Origin: Zhengella mangrovi
GTDB taxonomy: Bacteria; Pseudomonadota; Alphaproteobacteria; Rhizobiales; Rhizobiaceae
Assembly: GCF_002727065.1 (NCBI RefSeq)
Contig: NZ_PDVP01000019.1
Location: forward strand, 33,632 to 97,631
Reading direction: 5' to 3'
Length of the DNA stretch: 64,000 bases
Below, in pieces: positions 38,108 to 47,896 of the stretch. The position numbers were made by a program, and so were the translations under genes. Each line of letters opens with the position of its first letter. Position 1 is the stretch's first letter. Under the pieces are notes generated by a model. It was not told the DNA's origin, searched no databases, and was given only the letters and a program-made list of their open reading frames with translations.

Positions 38108-39253
38108 ATGATTGTTCAGAAATTCCTGAAGTGGATTGATACGGCGAATGTTTCGGAGCGCGTCGCCGCTGCGAGCGCTCTCTCGCGGGCCTACCTTCAG
38201 TCCGACATGGATTTCGAACACCGCTGCGCCGCCGAATCGGCGCTCACGCTGCTGCTCGACGATCCGTCGCCGAAGGTCCGCGCGGCCATGGCCGAAACGC
38301 TCTCGATGTCGCCGGCGGCGCCGCCCCAGGTGATCGCAACGCTGTCTGCCGACCAGCCGGAAGTGGCCGCCATGGTGCTGGTTCGCTCGCCGCTGCTCAG
38401 CGACGTGGACCTGATCGACCGGTGTGCCGACGGATGCGGCAAGGTTCAGCGGCTGATCGCCATGCGCGGCACGCTCTCCACCACGATCTGCGCCGTGCTG
38501 GCCGAGATCGGCGAGAACGACGCGGTGATCGAACTGCTGGGCAACGAGGGTGCTGAGATCGCCGCCATCTCGCTGGCGCGAATCGCCGAACGGCTTGGCC
38601 ATGAGGCGGCGGTGCGCAAGGCACTGCTCGCCCACGCGGGCCTGCCGGCCCAGGTGCGCCACCAGTTGCTGGTGAAGGTGGGCGAGGCCCTGTCGGAATC
38701 GCCGCTCGTGCGCGGTCTCATCGGGCAGGCGCGGGCATCGCGCATCGTCAAGGACGCCTGCGTGAAGGCGTCCATCAGCCTGATCGACACGACGCCGGCC
38801 CATGAAACACCTGCCCTGGTGGAACACCTTCGGCTCAAGGGCGACCTGACCACGGCCTTCATCGTCCGGGCGGTGGCCCACGGCAAGATCGACTTCTTCG
38901 GCGCCATCCTCTGCTCGCTGTCCGGTCTCACCGAAAAACGCATTGCCGGCCTGCTCAGCCACGGCCGCGACAATGCGCTGCGGGCGCTGTTCCGCGATTG
39001 CGGGCTGGCCGAACCGTCCCATGCGGTGATCCTGCGGGCGCTCGGTATCTGGCGTGAGGTGGCACTTGGCAAGCGGGTGACCGGCGTGCAGGAAGTGACC
39101 TGGCTGATGCTCAAGGAACTGGGCGGGACGCCGGGATCCGGAACGCCGCGGCGCGCGGAGAACGACGACCTGATCGCGCTCCTGAAGTCGATCCATCTCG
39201 ACCAGTTGCGCCTCAACGCGCGCGGTCACGCTCTGTCCATCGCGGCGGCCTGA
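38108..39253 (+). CDS. DUF2336 domain-containing protein
   Basis: A 381-residue all-helical protein of a family almost confined to alphaproteobacteria. HEAT-like repeats are visible, for example AESALTLLLDDPSPKVRAAMAETLSMSPAAPPQVIATLSADQPEVAAMVLVRSP and AVIELLGNEGAEIAAISLARIAERLG. It has no signal peptide or membrane segment, so it should be cytoplasmic. Function unknown; the helical-repeat design suggests protein binding. It stands alone between the maoC operon and the convergent parE. Confidence 0.87.
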   Translation: MIVQKFLKWIDTANVSERVAAASALSRAYLQSDMDFEHRCAAESALTLLLDDPSPKVRAAMAETLSMSPAAPPQVIATLSADQPEVAAMVLVRSPLLSDVDLIDRCADGCGKVQRLIAMRGTLSTTICAVLAEIGENDAVIELLGNEGAEIAAISLARIAERLGHEAAVRKALLAHAGLPAQVRHQLLVKVGEALSESPLVRGLIGQARASRIVKDACVKASISLIDTTPAHETPALVEHLRLKGDLTTAFIVRAVAHGKIDFFGAILCSLSGLTEKRIAGLLSHGRDNALRALFRDCGLAEPSHAVILRALGIWREVALGKRVTGVQEVTWLMLKELGGTPGSGTPRRAENDDLIALLKSIHLDQLRLNARGHALSIAAA

Positions 39254-39289
39254 GCCGGCGCCCTGCCGGGCAGGGTGTCCAGCGTCCGG

Positions 39290-41335
39290 TCAGACGTCGA
39301 GCATGTCGGCGTCGGCGAAGGCGGCATTTTCCTGGATGAAGCGGAAGCGGGCTTCCGGCTTGGTGCCCATGAGGTCGTCCACGGCGGACTTGATGCCGTC
39401 GGCATCCGACAGCATCTCGACGCGCAACAGGGTCCGCTTGCGCGGATCCATGGTGGTTTCCTTGAGCTGGCTTGCCATCATCTCGCCGAGGCCCTTGAAG
39501 CGGCCGATCTCGACCTTTGACCGCCCGGAGAACTCCGTCTTCAGCAGTTCGTCCTTGTGCGCGTCGTCGCGCGCATACATGGTCTTGCCGCCCTGGGTGA
39601 GCTTGTAGAGCGGCGGGACGGCCATGTAGAGGTGGCCGTTGCGGATCAGGTCCGTCATTTCCTGGTAGAAGAAGGTGATGAGCAGCGAGGCAATGTGCGC
39701 TCCGTCGACGTCCGCGTCGGTCATGATGATCACGCGGTCGTAGCGCAGGTCGTCCTCGCGGTACTTCGACCGCGTGCCGCAGCCGAGCGCCTGCACAAGG
39801 TCCTGGATGAGCTGCGAGGATGCCAGCTTGTCGCGTCCGGCGCTGGCGACGTTGAGGATCTTGCCGCGCAGCGGAAGGACGGCCTGGGTGGCCCTGTCGC
39901 GGGCCTGCTTGGCGGAGCCGCCGGCCGAATCGCCCTCGACGATGAAGAGTTCGGCGCCGGCGGCCGCGTTCTGCGTACAGTCGGCGAGCTTGCCGGGCAG
40001 GCGCAGCTTGCGCACCGCCGACTTGCGGCTGACTTCCTTTTCCTGGCGGCGGCGCATGCGCTCGTCGGCACGCTGGATCACCCAGTCGAGCAGGTTGGAT
40101 GCCTGCTGCGGGCTGGCGGCGAGCCAGTGGTCGAAGGCGTCGCGCACCGCGTTCTCGACGATGCGGTGGGCTTCGGCCGTGGCCAGCTTGTCCTTGGTCT
40201 GACCGACGAATTCCGGCTCGCGGATGAACACCGACATCATTCCGGCGGCCGAGATCATCACGTCGTCGTTGCTGATGATGGAGGCGCGCTTGACGCCGGT
40301 CAGGTCCGCGTAGGCCTTCAGCCCCTTGGTCAGCGCGGCGCGCAGGCCGGCCTCGTGGGTGCCGCCTTCCGGCGTCGGGACCGTGTTGCAGTAGGAATTG
40401 ACGAAGCCGTCGCCACCGTACCACGTGACGGCCCATTCGACGGAGCCGTGACCGCTCTGCTTCTCGCTCTTGCCGGCGAAGACCTCGCGGGTGACCTGGT
40501 GCTCCTTGCCGAGGCTGGCGACGAGAAAGTCCTTCAGCCCGCCGGGGAAATGGAAGACGGCCTTCGCCTCGACCTCGCCCTTGCCATCGACCAGTTCCGG
40601 CGCGCAGGACCAGCGGATCTCGACGCCGCCGAAGAGGTAGGCCTTGGAGCGGGCCATCTTGAACAGGCGCGCCGGATCGAACCGTGCCGCCTTGCCGAAG
40701 ATGTCCGGGTCGGGATGGAAGCGGACGCGGGTGCCGCGCCGGTTGTGAACCTCGCCCAGTTCTTCCAGCCCGCCTTGCGGATGACCGCGCGAGAACCGCT
40801 GGCGGTAGAGCTTGCGGCCGCGGGCAACCTCGACCTCGAGGCTGTCAGACAGGGCATTGACGACCGATACGCCGACGCCGTGCAGGCCGCCGGAGGTTTC
40901 GTAGACCTTGGAATCGAACTTTCCGCCGGCGTGCAGCGTGGTCATGATGACCTCGAGCGCCGACTTGTCCTTGAACTTGGGATGCGGGTCGACGGGAATG
41001 CCGCGGCCGTTGTCGGTCACGGTCAGGAAGCCGTCGGCATCGAGTTCGACCTCGATGAAGGTGGCGTGGCCGGCCACGGCCTCGTCCATCGAGTTGTCGA
41101 TCACCTCGGCGAAGAGGTGGTGATAGGCCTTGTCGTCGGTGCCGCCGATGTACATGCCCGGGCGGCGGCGAACCGGCTCCAGCCCCTCGAGGACCTCGAT
41201 GTCAGACGCGGAATAGTCGTCGCCTGTCTCGGTCGGCTTCGGCGCAGCGCGACGGCGCGGCGGCTCGGCCGGACTGGCAGCCGGCGCCGGACGGGTTTCA
41301 CCCAGGGTCGAGAAGAGGTCGTTGCTGTCGTCCAT
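39290..41335 (-). CDS. parE: DNA topoisomerase IV subunit B
   Basis: ATPase subunit of topoisomerase IV, which unlinks daughter chromosomes. The 681-residue product has the GHKL ATPase domain (VIDNSMDEAVAG, TDNGRGIPV, GGLHGVGVSVVNAL), the transducer domain, and the TOPRIM region (VEGDSAGGSAKQARDRATQAVLPLRGKILNV, DADVDGAHI). I start at MDDSNDLFSTLGE (41335), with AGGA upstream; the frame extends 13 codons further to 41374. The partner parC is not in this window. Confidence 0.95.
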   Translation of the reverse strand: MDDSNDLFSTLGETRPAPAASPAEPPRRRAAPKPTETGDDYSASDIEVLEGLEPVRRRPGMYIGGTDDKAYHHLFAEVIDNSMDEAVAGHATFIEVELDADGFLTVTDNGRGIPVDPHPKFKDKSALEVIMTTLHAGGKFDSKVYETSGGLHGVGVSVVNALSDSLEVEVARGRKLYRQRFSRGHPQGGLEELGEVHNRRGTRVRFHPDPDIFGKAARFDPARLFKMARSKAYLFGGVEIRWSCAPELVDGKGEVEAKAVFHFPGGLKDFLVASLGKEHQVTREVFAGKSEKQSGHGSVEWAVTWYGGDGFVNSYCNTVPTPEGGTHEAGLRAALTKGLKAYADLTGVKRASIISNDDVMISAAGMMSVFIREPEFVGQTKDKLATAEAHRIVENAVRDAFDHWLAASPQQASNLLDWVIQRADERMRRRQEKEVSRKSAVRKLRLPGKLADCTQNAAAGAELFIVEGDSAGGSAKQARDRATQAVLPLRGKILNVASAGRDKLASSQLIQDLVQALGCGTRSKYREDDLRYDRVIIMTDADVDGAHIASLLITFFYQEMTDLIRNGHLYMAVPPLYKLTQGGKTMYARDDAHKDELLKTEFSGRSKVEIGRFKGLGEMMASQLKETTMDPRKRTLLRVEMLSDADGIKSAVDDLMGTKPEARFRFIQENAAFADADMLDV

Positions 41336-41515
41336 CAGTGTCCTGAAGCGGGAAATCGAATCACGAGCCATCATGGCACAACCGGCCAGCGCTTAGCGAT
41401 GCCGGACCGCCGCTTTCTACAGGCCAGTGCCCGGAGATGAAACCCCGACATGTTGAATCAAATGCTACGGGCCGATTCCGAGTTTTTTTAGGAATGTACG
41501 GTAGCTTCGAATTCA

Positions 41516-41554
41516 ATGAATAAGAAAATTCCAGCCGCTGGGGGGCAGGAATGA
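41516..41554 (+). other. Twelve-codon leader frame coupled to cpaB
   Basis: ATGAATAAGAAAATT here and ATGAACAAGAAAATC at the true cpaB start differ at two third positions, so the first five codons (MNKKI) occur twice in 50 bp. The first copy reads MNKKIPAAGGQE and its TGA overlaps the cpaB ATG (ATGA). It has no ribosome-binding site of its own. It may be a small duplication, or a leader peptide influencing cpaB. Confidence 0.3.
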
Positions 41555-42468
41555 ACAAGAAAATCGTGCCCATGCTGGGCGTTGCAGCCATCTTCGGCTC
41601 CCTGTCGATCTTCGCGGCCAACAAGTGGCTCGAGACGGCTGCCGAGGCGCAGGTCGTCCGGGCGGAAACGGCGCCGGCCGCACCGAAGCCGGAGGTCATC
41701 TTCGGCTCGATCGTGGTGGCGAAGCAGCCGCTGCGCTACGGCGCGGCGATCACGCCAGGCGACCTTTCTGAAATCCCGTGGCCGAAGGATGCCGTCCCGG
41801 ACGGCGCCTATCGAACGGTCAAGGACCTGGTCGATGACGGCGCCCGGGTGGTGCTGTCGCCGATCGAGGCCAACGAACCGGTGCTGCTGGCGAAACTGTC
41901 CGGCCCGAACGGGCGGGCGACACTGTCGAACACGCTGTCGCCGGGCATGCAGGCCGTGACCATCCCGGCCGACGAGGTGACCGGTGTCGGCGGCTTTCTT
42001 TCCATGGGCGACCGGGTCGACGTCGTGCTGACCCGCAATGGCGGGTCGGCCGTCGCCCAGTCCAACGGCGCGGAGGAAACCGGCGCGGCGAAGGGCGTTG
42101 AAATGATCACGGAAACGGTGGTCAGCGGTGCCCGGGTGCTGAGCGGGCGGCCGGAGGACGGCGCCAAATCGGTCCAGAAGACCGTCACGCTGGAAGTGAC
42201 ACCGGCCGATGCGCGCCGGATCGCGCTGGCCCGGTCCGTGGGGCAGTTGTCGCTGACGCTGCTGTCGGCCTCGGCGCCGGCCGACGGGACCCGAGACAGC
42301 GCGACGCTGTCTTCGCTGACGGGAATGATCTCGACGGTTGCCGGGGAGTCGGTGCCTGCGAGCACGGACAAACCGGCGGTGCTGACCGAGGTGAAGGTGA
42401 CGCGCGGACTGAAGGGCGAAGTCTACAATGTGCCGTCGAGCAATGGAGCGGACGGCAAGCGCCCGTGA
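41551..42468 (+). CDS. cpaB: Flp pilus assembly protein CpaB
   Basis: Periplasmic/inner-membrane component of the Tad (tight adherence) secretion system. The 305-residue product has an N-terminal membrane anchor (VPMLGVAAIFGSLSIFAANKWL), then the SAF/CpaB domain with VVAKQPLRYGAAITPGDLSEIPWPKDAVPDGAYRTV and SPGMQAVTIPADEVTGVGGFLSMGDRVDVVLTR, the family hallmark. It heads the cluster cpaB-cpaC-lipoprotein-cpaE-cpaF-tadB-tadC. No pilin or prepilin peptidase gene lies upstream; parE is there instead, divergent. Confidence 0.93.
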   Translation: MNKKIVPMLGVAAIFGSLSIFAANKWLETAAEAQVVRAETAPAAPKPEVIFGSIVVAKQPLRYGAAITPGDLSEIPWPKDAVPDGAYRTVKDLVDDGARVVLSPIEANEPVLLAKLSGPNGRATLSNTLSPGMQAVTIPADEVTGVGGFLSMGDRVDVVLTRNGGSAVAQSNGAEETGAAKGVEMITETVVSGARVLSGRPEDGAKSVQKTVTLEVTPADARRIALARSVGQLSLTLLSASAPADGTRDSATLSSLTGMISTVAGESVPASTDKPAVLTEVKVTRGLKGEVYNVPSSNGADGKRP

Positions 42469-42517
42469 ACGGGCACTCCAGGGGAAGCCCGGCTTGAGAA
42501 GGGGCAGGGGACAGAAC

Positions 42518-43969
42518 ATGACAGAGAACACCATCAAGGCTCCGGGCGGGACCGGGGCAAGCCTGTTCCGCGGCCTTGCCGCCGCCGCCCTGGCGCTCGT
42601 CGTCTGTGTCGGTTCAAGCGCGGCCGGCGTGACGGATGCCCGTGCCGCCGGGCAGGGCCAGGTCATCCAGATCAAGGCCGGCTCGACGGCCAAGGTGAAG
42701 ATCGCCAAAGGAAAGCCGCAGACCATCCGGACCAATGCGGCCTTCTACGAGATCGTGATCGGCGACCCAGAGATCGCCAATGTCAATCCGCTGACGGACA
42801 CGTCCTTCTATGTCCTGGGCAACACGCTGGGCACGACCGGCATCGCGCTGTTCGACGCCAATCGCAACCTGGTGGGTTCGGTCGATATCGAGGTGACGCT
42901 GGACACCGACGGGCTGGCGCGCACGATCCGCGACGTGGCGCCGGGGTCCGACATCAAGGTGGAAACGGCGAACGGCCGCGTGGTGCTGTCAGGCAAGGCC
43001 AAGGATGCCGTGCAGGCCGAGAAGGCGCAGAAGGTCGCGAAACGGTTTTCCGGTGACGAGGAAGTCATCAATTCGGTTCAGCTGACCTCGTCGCAGCAGG
43101 TCCAGCTCAACGTGCGTTTCGTCGAGATGAACCGCAATGTCGGGCAGGAACTCGGCGCGCAGCTCGGCGTCTCCTACGTCGGGCCGGCCGGGGCCATCAC
43201 CTTCAACGGAAGAACGGCCAGGACGTCGGGCGATTCGGCAATCGACATCATCGGCAATTTCGCCTCGGGCGGCTTCGGCATCGACATGGCGATCAAGGCG
43301 CTGGAAGACCGCGGCCTGGCGCGGCGCCTGGCGGAGCCCAACCTGATCGCCCGGTCCGGCCAGAAGGCGAGCTTCCTGGCCGGTGGCGAGTTCCCGATCC
43401 CGGTCGCCAGCGACAACAACACCGTGACGGTCGACTTCAAGAAATACGGCGTCAGCCTGGAATTCACCCCGACGGTGCTGGAAGACGGGCTGATCAGCCT
43501 CGACATCGCGCCGGAAGTCTCGTCGGTCGACAATTCGACGACCTATCGCATCGGCAATATCGCCATTCCGGGCTTCGTGGTCCGCCGGGCCAACACGTCG
43601 GTCGACCTGAAGAGCGGGCAATCGTTCATGCTGGCCGGCCTGCTGCAGAGCGAGAACGTGTCGACCTCGGACCGGGTACCGGGCCTCGGCAAGCTGCCGG
43701 TCCTGGGACAGCTCTTCTCCTCGAAGGCCTACCAGCGCCGCGAGACGGATCTCGTGATCATCGTCACGCCCTATCTCGTCAAGCCGATCGACCCGTCGAA
43801 GAAGGTGGCGACACCGATCGACGCGGAGAAGCCGATGAGCACCGCCGACTTCTTTCTCGGCAACGTCGACGGCATGAAGACCTCCCGGATCAACAACGCG
43901 AAGATCGCGGATGGCCGCGCACCGGTGGTGCAATCCGGCCATTTCCTCGATCTCGGCACCATGCAGTGA
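42518..43969 (+). CDS. cpaC: Tad-type secretin CpaC (RcpA)
   Basis: Outer-membrane secretin channel for the Tad pilus. The 483-residue product has a signal peptide (hydrophobic stretch RGLAAAALALVVCVGSSAAG), an N-terminal secretin domain (IQIKAGSTAKVKIAKGKPQTIRTNAAFYEIVIGDPEIANVNPLTDTSFYVLG), a BON-like segment (about residues 120-180) and the secretin core with VPGLGKLPVLGQLFSSKAYQRRETDLVIIVTPYLV. AGGGG precedes the ATG, 49 nt after cpaB. Confidence 0.94.
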   Translation: MTENTIKAPGGTGASLFRGLAAAALALVVCVGSSAAGVTDARAAGQGQVIQIKAGSTAKVKIAKGKPQTIRTNAAFYEIVIGDPEIANVNPLTDTSFYVLGNTLGTTGIALFDANRNLVGSVDIEVTLDTDGLARTIRDVAPGSDIKVETANGRVVLSGKAKDAVQAEKAQKVAKRFSGDEEVINSVQLTSSQQVQLNVRFVEMNRNVGQELGAQLGVSYVGPAGAITFNGRTARTSGDSAIDIIGNFASGGFGIDMAIKALEDRGLARRLAEPNLIARSGQKASFLAGGEFPIPVASDNNTVTVDFKKYGVSLEFTPTVLEDGLISLDIAPEVSSVDNSTTYRIGNIAIPGFVVRRANTSVDLKSGQSFMLAGLLQSENVSTSDRVPGLGKLPVLGQLFSSKAYQRRETDLVIIVTPYLVKPIDPSKKVATPIDAEKPMSTADFFLGNVDGMKTSRINNAKIADGRAPVVQSGHFLDLGTMQ

Positions 43970-43977
43970 GACGCACC

Positions 43978-44232
43978 ATGAAGACGCTTTGGACAATGGT
44001 TCTCGTCGCGGGTCTTGGCGGCATGGCCGGATGCACCCACGAGGCCTACCAGCGCAACGAGGGCGTGACCAGCTTCGCCGGAGACGCGATCGCCGCCAAC
44101 ACGGTGATGCAGATGGTCGATCCCTGGCCGCGAGGCGTGGAAGAGACCGACCTCGAGACGCCGGCGGAGCGCGGTGGCGAAAACCATGCCAAGCCGGCGG
44201 AAGTCACGGTGCAGCCAACGACGGGAAGCTGA
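43978..44232 (+). CDS. Small lipoprotein of the Tad cluster, 84 aa
   Basis: Starts MKTLWTMVLVAGLGGMAGC, a lipoprotein signal with the lipidated Cys at residue 19. The mature 66 residues (THEAYQRNEGVTSFAGDAIAANTVMQMVDPWPRGVEETD) contain a motif seen in small proteins of alphaproteobacterial tad operons. It occupies the position normally held by the much larger CpaD lipoprotein, between the secretin and CpaE genes, and begins 8 nt after cpaC. It may be a reduced functional analogue, possibly a pilotin for the secretin; this is inferred from position. A GTG at 43966 is an alternative start. Confidence 0.8.
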   Translation: MKTLWTMVLVAGLGGMAGCTHEAYQRNEGVTSFAGDAIAANTVMQMVDPWPRGVEETDLETPAERGGENHAKPAEVTVQPTTGS

Positions 44233-44276
44233 TTGCCCGAGAGGGCGAAAACGGGCGGAAAAAAGCAGGTTTGATC

Positions 44277-45494
44277 ATGGGTGCGAGCAATACGGGCAAC
44301 AAGCGGGTCGGTCTGGTCACGCAGGACAAGGCCTTCATCCAGATGGTGCAGACGGCCTTTGCCTCCTCCGAGGCGATCCAGCTCGTGGTCATCGAGAAAG
44401 GCATTTCCGATCTGCGCGGCGAGATCCAGGACGCCGATTGCGCCGCCGTCATCATCGACATGGACGCCTCGCGGCTGGAGGACGTGGAATCGCTCCAGCG
44501 CGTGAAGCGACGCCTCGAGGGGCAGACCGCGGTGGTGGTCGTCACCCAGGAATTCAACGCCGCAGCGGTCCGCGTTCTCGTCCAGCTCCAGGTCGCTGAT
44601 TTCCTGACCAGGCCGGTTACCACGGCCGATCTCGTGCGCTCCTGCATCCGCGCGCTGCAGGGACCGGGACGCGACGAGCAGGGCGAAGCGCAGATTTCCA
44701 CCTTCATGCCGGCGGCCGGCGGGGTGGGTTCGACCACGCTGGTCCTGCAGACCGCCTTCCAGCTTCATACCTCGGCGACGCGCGGCGCGGCGACCTGCGT
44801 CGTCGACCTCAATTTCCAGCAGGGCTCCTGCGCGGAATATCTCGACCTCGAGCCACGGTTCGACATTTCGGAGATCGAGAACCAGCCGGAGCGCCTCGAC
44901 CGCCAGCTTCTCGACGTGATGCTGTCCAAGCACGACAGCGGGCTGTGCGTGCTGGCGGCGCCGACCGCCCCGACAGAGATGCGCACCTTCAACACGGATG
45001 TCGTGGTGCGGATGCTCGACCTGGTGTCGGCCTATTTCGACAATGTCGTCATCGACCTGCCGCGTACCTGGTTCCCGTGGACCGAGACGGTGCTGCTTGG
45101 CTCCAACAATCTCTACCTCGTCAGCGAACTGACCGTTCCCTGCCTGCGTCACACGCAGCGGCTGATCCGCGCGGTCCAGGAGACCTGCGGCAAGGAGGTC
45201 AAGCCGAAGGTCATCGTCAACCGGTTCGAGCAGCGGATGTTCGAGAACGGCATCAAGCAGGCCGACGTGGAGGACATTCTCGGCGAGCATTTCGTCGGCG
45301 GCATTTCCAACAACTACCGGCTTGTCCGGGAAGCCGTCGACCGGGGCATCCCGCTGCAGGACATCGATCCCGATGCCAACGTGATCCAGGATCTCAAGCG
45401 GATCATCCTGCCGGAGGAAGCCGACGTGCTGGCCCGCAAGCCCAAGGGTTTCCTGTCCGGACTTGGCCGCGGATTGAGGAGGAAGGCCGGATGA
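44277..45494 (+). CDS. cpaE: Tad pilus assembly ATPase-like protein CpaE
   Basis: A 405-residue MinD/ParA-like protein that places the Tad machine at the pole in species studied. An N-terminal receiver-like domain (about residues 8-125, KRVGLVTQDKAFIQMVQTAF ... VADFLTRPVTTADLVRSC) lacks the usual acidic phosphorylation pocket, as in other CpaE proteins. The ATPase half has a deviant P-loop GGVGSTT (about 147-153) without the standard Lys, and VVIDLPRTWFPWTE. Its stop overlaps the cpaF start (ATGA). Confidence 0.92.
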   Translation: MGASNTGNKRVGLVTQDKAFIQMVQTAFASSEAIQLVVIEKGISDLRGEIQDADCAAVIIDMDASRLEDVESLQRVKRRLEGQTAVVVVTQEFNAAAVRVLVQLQVADFLTRPVTTADLVRSCIRALQGPGRDEQGEAQISTFMPAAGGVGSTTLVLQTAFQLHTSATRGAATCVVDLNFQQGSCAEYLDLEPRFDISEIENQPERLDRQLLDVMLSKHDSGLCVLAAPTAPTEMRTFNTDVVVRMLDLVSAYFDNVVIDLPRTWFPWTETVLLGSNNLYLVSELTVPCLRHTQRLIRAVQETCGKEVKPKVIVNRFEQRMFENGIKQADVEDILGEHFVGGISNNYRLVREAVDRGIPLQDIDPDANVIQDLKRIILPEEADVLARKPKGFLSGLGRGLRRKAG

Positions 45495-46915
45495 GCAGCC
45501 GTTTTTCCGCGCTGAGGCAACGCGAAGCCGCCAGCCAGTCCGTCACGCCGCGCCCCGCCGATGCATCCGACGGGATCGAATCGCTCCTGAAGACCAAGGC
45601 GCCGGCGGCGAAGGCCGAACCCGAAGGCGGCGTGCGGCCGAACGAACGCGTCGTCGATGCGCGCGTGCGCCTGCACCGGATGCTGATCGACGAGATCAAC
45701 CTTGTCGCGCTGGAAACGCTGCCGAAGGACGAGATGCGCCGGCAGGTGCATGATTTCGTCCAGGAAAAGGCGAAGGCGGAACGCCTGGCGCTCAACGTGG
45801 TGGAACTGGAGGCTCTGGTCGACGACATCGTCGACGAGATGGTCGGCCTCGGACCACTGCAGCCGCTGATGAACGATCCGGCCATCGCCGACATCCTGAT
45901 CAACGGGCACGAGAACTGCTTCGTGGAAAAGGGCGGCAAGCTGCGGAAGGTGCACGTGCCCTTCAAGGACGAGGCGCACCTGTTGCGCATCATCCAGAAG
46001 ATCGTCTCGGCGGTCGGCCGGCGCGTGGACGAGAGCAATCCGCTGGTCGATGCGCGCATGCTGGACGGGTCGCGCTTCAACGCGGCCATCCGCCCGATCG
46101 GAGTCGACGGACCGCTGGTGTCCATCCGCAAGTTCTCCAACAGCAAGCTCAGCCTGCAGAAGCTGATCGAGTTCGGCGCCATCACGCAGCCGATGGCCGA
46201 GGTCATGGCGGCGGCCGTTCACGCACGGAAGACCACGATCATCTCCGGCGGCACGGGCACCGGCAAGACGACGATGCTGAACGCGCTGTCGGCCTTCATT
46301 CCCGAAGACGAGCGCCTGATCACCATTGAGGACGCGGCCGAACTGCAATTGCAGCAGCCGCACGTGGCGCGCATGGAAACGCGGCCGGCGAACGTGGAGG
46401 GTCACGGCGAACTCAAACAGCGCGACCTGGTCAAGAACGCGCTGCGCATGCGGCCTGACCGGGTGATCCTCGGCGAGTGCCGCGGCGAGGAAGCCTTCGA
46501 CATGCTGCAGGCCATGAACACGGGGCACGAGGGGTCGATGGCCACCATCCACGCCAACACGCCGCGCGACGCGATCTCGCGTCTTGAACAGATGCTCGGC
46601 ATGACCGGCATGCCGATGACGGTGCAGTCGATCCGGTCGCAGATCGCCAGCGCGCTGGATCTCATCGTCCAGCTGACGCGTCTTTCCGATGGCCAGCGCA
46701 AGGTGACGGCGATTTCCGAGGTCACGGGGCTGGAGGGCGACGTCATCCAGATGCAGGACATCTACCGCTTCGTGCGCACCGGCATGGGGCCGAAAAACGA
46801 GGTGCTTGGCCATTTCGAGGCGACCGGCATCCGTCCGCGTTTCCTGGAAGACCTGAAGGCGATCGGCATCGAGTTTCCCTCGACCTATTTCGAGCCCGGT
46901 CAGCCGCAGGAATAG
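45491..46915 (+). CDS. cpaF: Tad pilus secretion ATPase CpaF
   Basis: Hexameric traffic ATPase driving pilus extension and retraction. The 474-residue product has an N-terminal linker (about residues 1-55), an N1/N2 helical region, Walker [12 protein letters not shown] (251-261), a Walker B with [25 protein letters not shown] and the His box [18 protein letters not shown]. The family-typical [19 protein letters not shown] stretch ([19 protein letters not shown]) is present. It overlaps cpaE by 4 nt and precedes tadB by 5 nt. Confidence 0.96.
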   Translation: MSSRFSALRQREAASQSVTPRPADASDGIESLLKTKAPAAKAEPEGGVRPNERVVDARVRLHRMLIDEINLVALETLPKDEMRRQVHDFVQEKAKAERLALNVVELEALVDDIVDEMVGLGPLQPLMNDPAIADILINGHENCFVEKGGKLRKVHVPFKDEAHLLRIIQKIVSAVGRRVDESNPLVDARMLDGSRFNAAIRPIGVDGPLVSIRKFSNSKLSLQKLIEFGAITQPMAEVMAAAVHARKTTIISGGTGTGKTTMLNALSAFIPEDERLITIEDAAELQLQQPHVARMETRPANVEGHGELKQRDLVKNALRMRPDRVILGECRGEEAFDMLQAMNTGHEGSMATIHANTPRDAISRLEQMLGMTGMPMTVQSIRSQIASALDLIVQLTRLSDGQRKVTAISEVTGLEGDVIQMQDIYRFVRTGMGPKNEVLGHFEATGIRPRFLEDLKAIGIEFPSTYFEPGQPQE

Positions 46916-46920
46916 TCGCG

Positions 46921-47892
46921 ATGATTCCCGCCGTCGACACCGTCTGGGTCATATACGCTGCGGCAGGGCTGTGCGGCGTGCTGGTGGCGGAGGCGATCTA
47001 CCTGCTCTACGCGGGGCGCGCGGACCGGCGGACGTCGATCAACCGGCGGCTCAAATTGCGCGATGGCGCCAAGCTCAGCCAGAAGGAAGTCCTCGTCCAG
47101 CTGCGCAAGGAGCGCGGCGACGTGGGCGGCGCCCATTCGATGCTGTCGCTGGCCTGGCTTCGCCATCTCAGGATGCAGTCCGGCATGACGATGAGCCTCG
47201 CCAACCTGGTGCTGTTCTGTGCCCTGGCTGCCGTCGGGGCGGGCGCCGGTGCCGTCTGGCTGGGGCTGTCGATCAAGATTGCGGCTGCCATCTCCTGCTG
47301 CCTGGCACCCGTGCTGCCGGTTTTCGTGATGCGGTCGATGCGCAAGCGCCGGCACAAACTCTTCGGCGTGCAATTGCCGGAGGCGCTGGAGCTGATCACG
47401 CGCAGCCTCAAGGCGGGGCATCCGGTTCCGGTGGCCATCGGCCTGGTGGCGCGCGAGATGGCCGACCCGATCGGCACCGAGTTCGGCATCGTCGCCGACG
47501 AGATCACCTACGGGTCAGACCTCGTCAGCGCCCTGGCGTCGCTTTTCGAGCGGGTCGGGCACGAGGATCTGCCGCTGTTCGTGACGGCGGTGTCGATCCA
47601 GAACTCGACGGGCGGCAACCTGCGCGAAATCCTCGACGGGCTGTCGTCGACGATCCGCGAGCGCGGCAAGCTCCGGCGCAAGGTGCGGGCGATCTCGGTG
47701 GAGGGCCGCATGTCAGCCTATATCCTGACCGCGCTGCCGGTCCTGCTGATGGCCGCCATCTGGGCGCTCAACCCGGACTACTACGGCAAGGTGATGGGGG
47801 AGACCCTGACCTGGTGGCTGCTCGGCGGGGCGACCGGCTGGCTCGGCCTCGGCAATTTCATGATGTTCAAGATGTCGAACTTCAAGTTCTAG
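46921..47892 (+). CDS. tadB: Tad pilus assembly inner-membrane protein TadB
   Basis: A 323-residue inner-membrane platform protein with a T2SSF (GspF-like) domain. It has an N-terminal helix (about residues 8-30), two helices near 95-140, the cytoplasmic core LPEALELITRSLKAGHPVPVAIGLVAREM ... NSTGGNLREILDGLSSTIRERGKLRRKVRAISVEGRMSAYIL and a C-terminal pair of helices. It pairs with TadC 4 nt downstream. CpaF is expected to turn this platform during pilus assembly. Confidence 0.93.
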   Translation: MIPAVDTVWVIYAAAGLCGVLVAEAIYLLYAGRADRRTSINRRLKLRDGAKLSQKEVLVQLRKERGDVGGAHSMLSLAWLRHLRMQSGMTMSLANLVLFCALAAVGAGAGAVWLGLSIKIAAAISCCLAPVLPVFVMRSMRKRRHKLFGVQLPEALELITRSLKAGHPVPVAIGLVAREMADPIGTEFGIVADEITYGSDLVSALASLFERVGHEDLPLFVTAVSIQNSTGGNLREILDGLSSTIRERGKLRRKVRAISVEGRMSAYILTALPVLLMAAIWALNPDYYGKVMGETLTWWLLGGATGWLGLGNFMMFKMSNFKF

Positions 47893-47896
47893 GGTC

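Noticed and set aside
39557..41440. 627-codon open frame antisense to parE
   Set aside because: Shadow of parE; no motifs, and the parE frame has all expected motifs.
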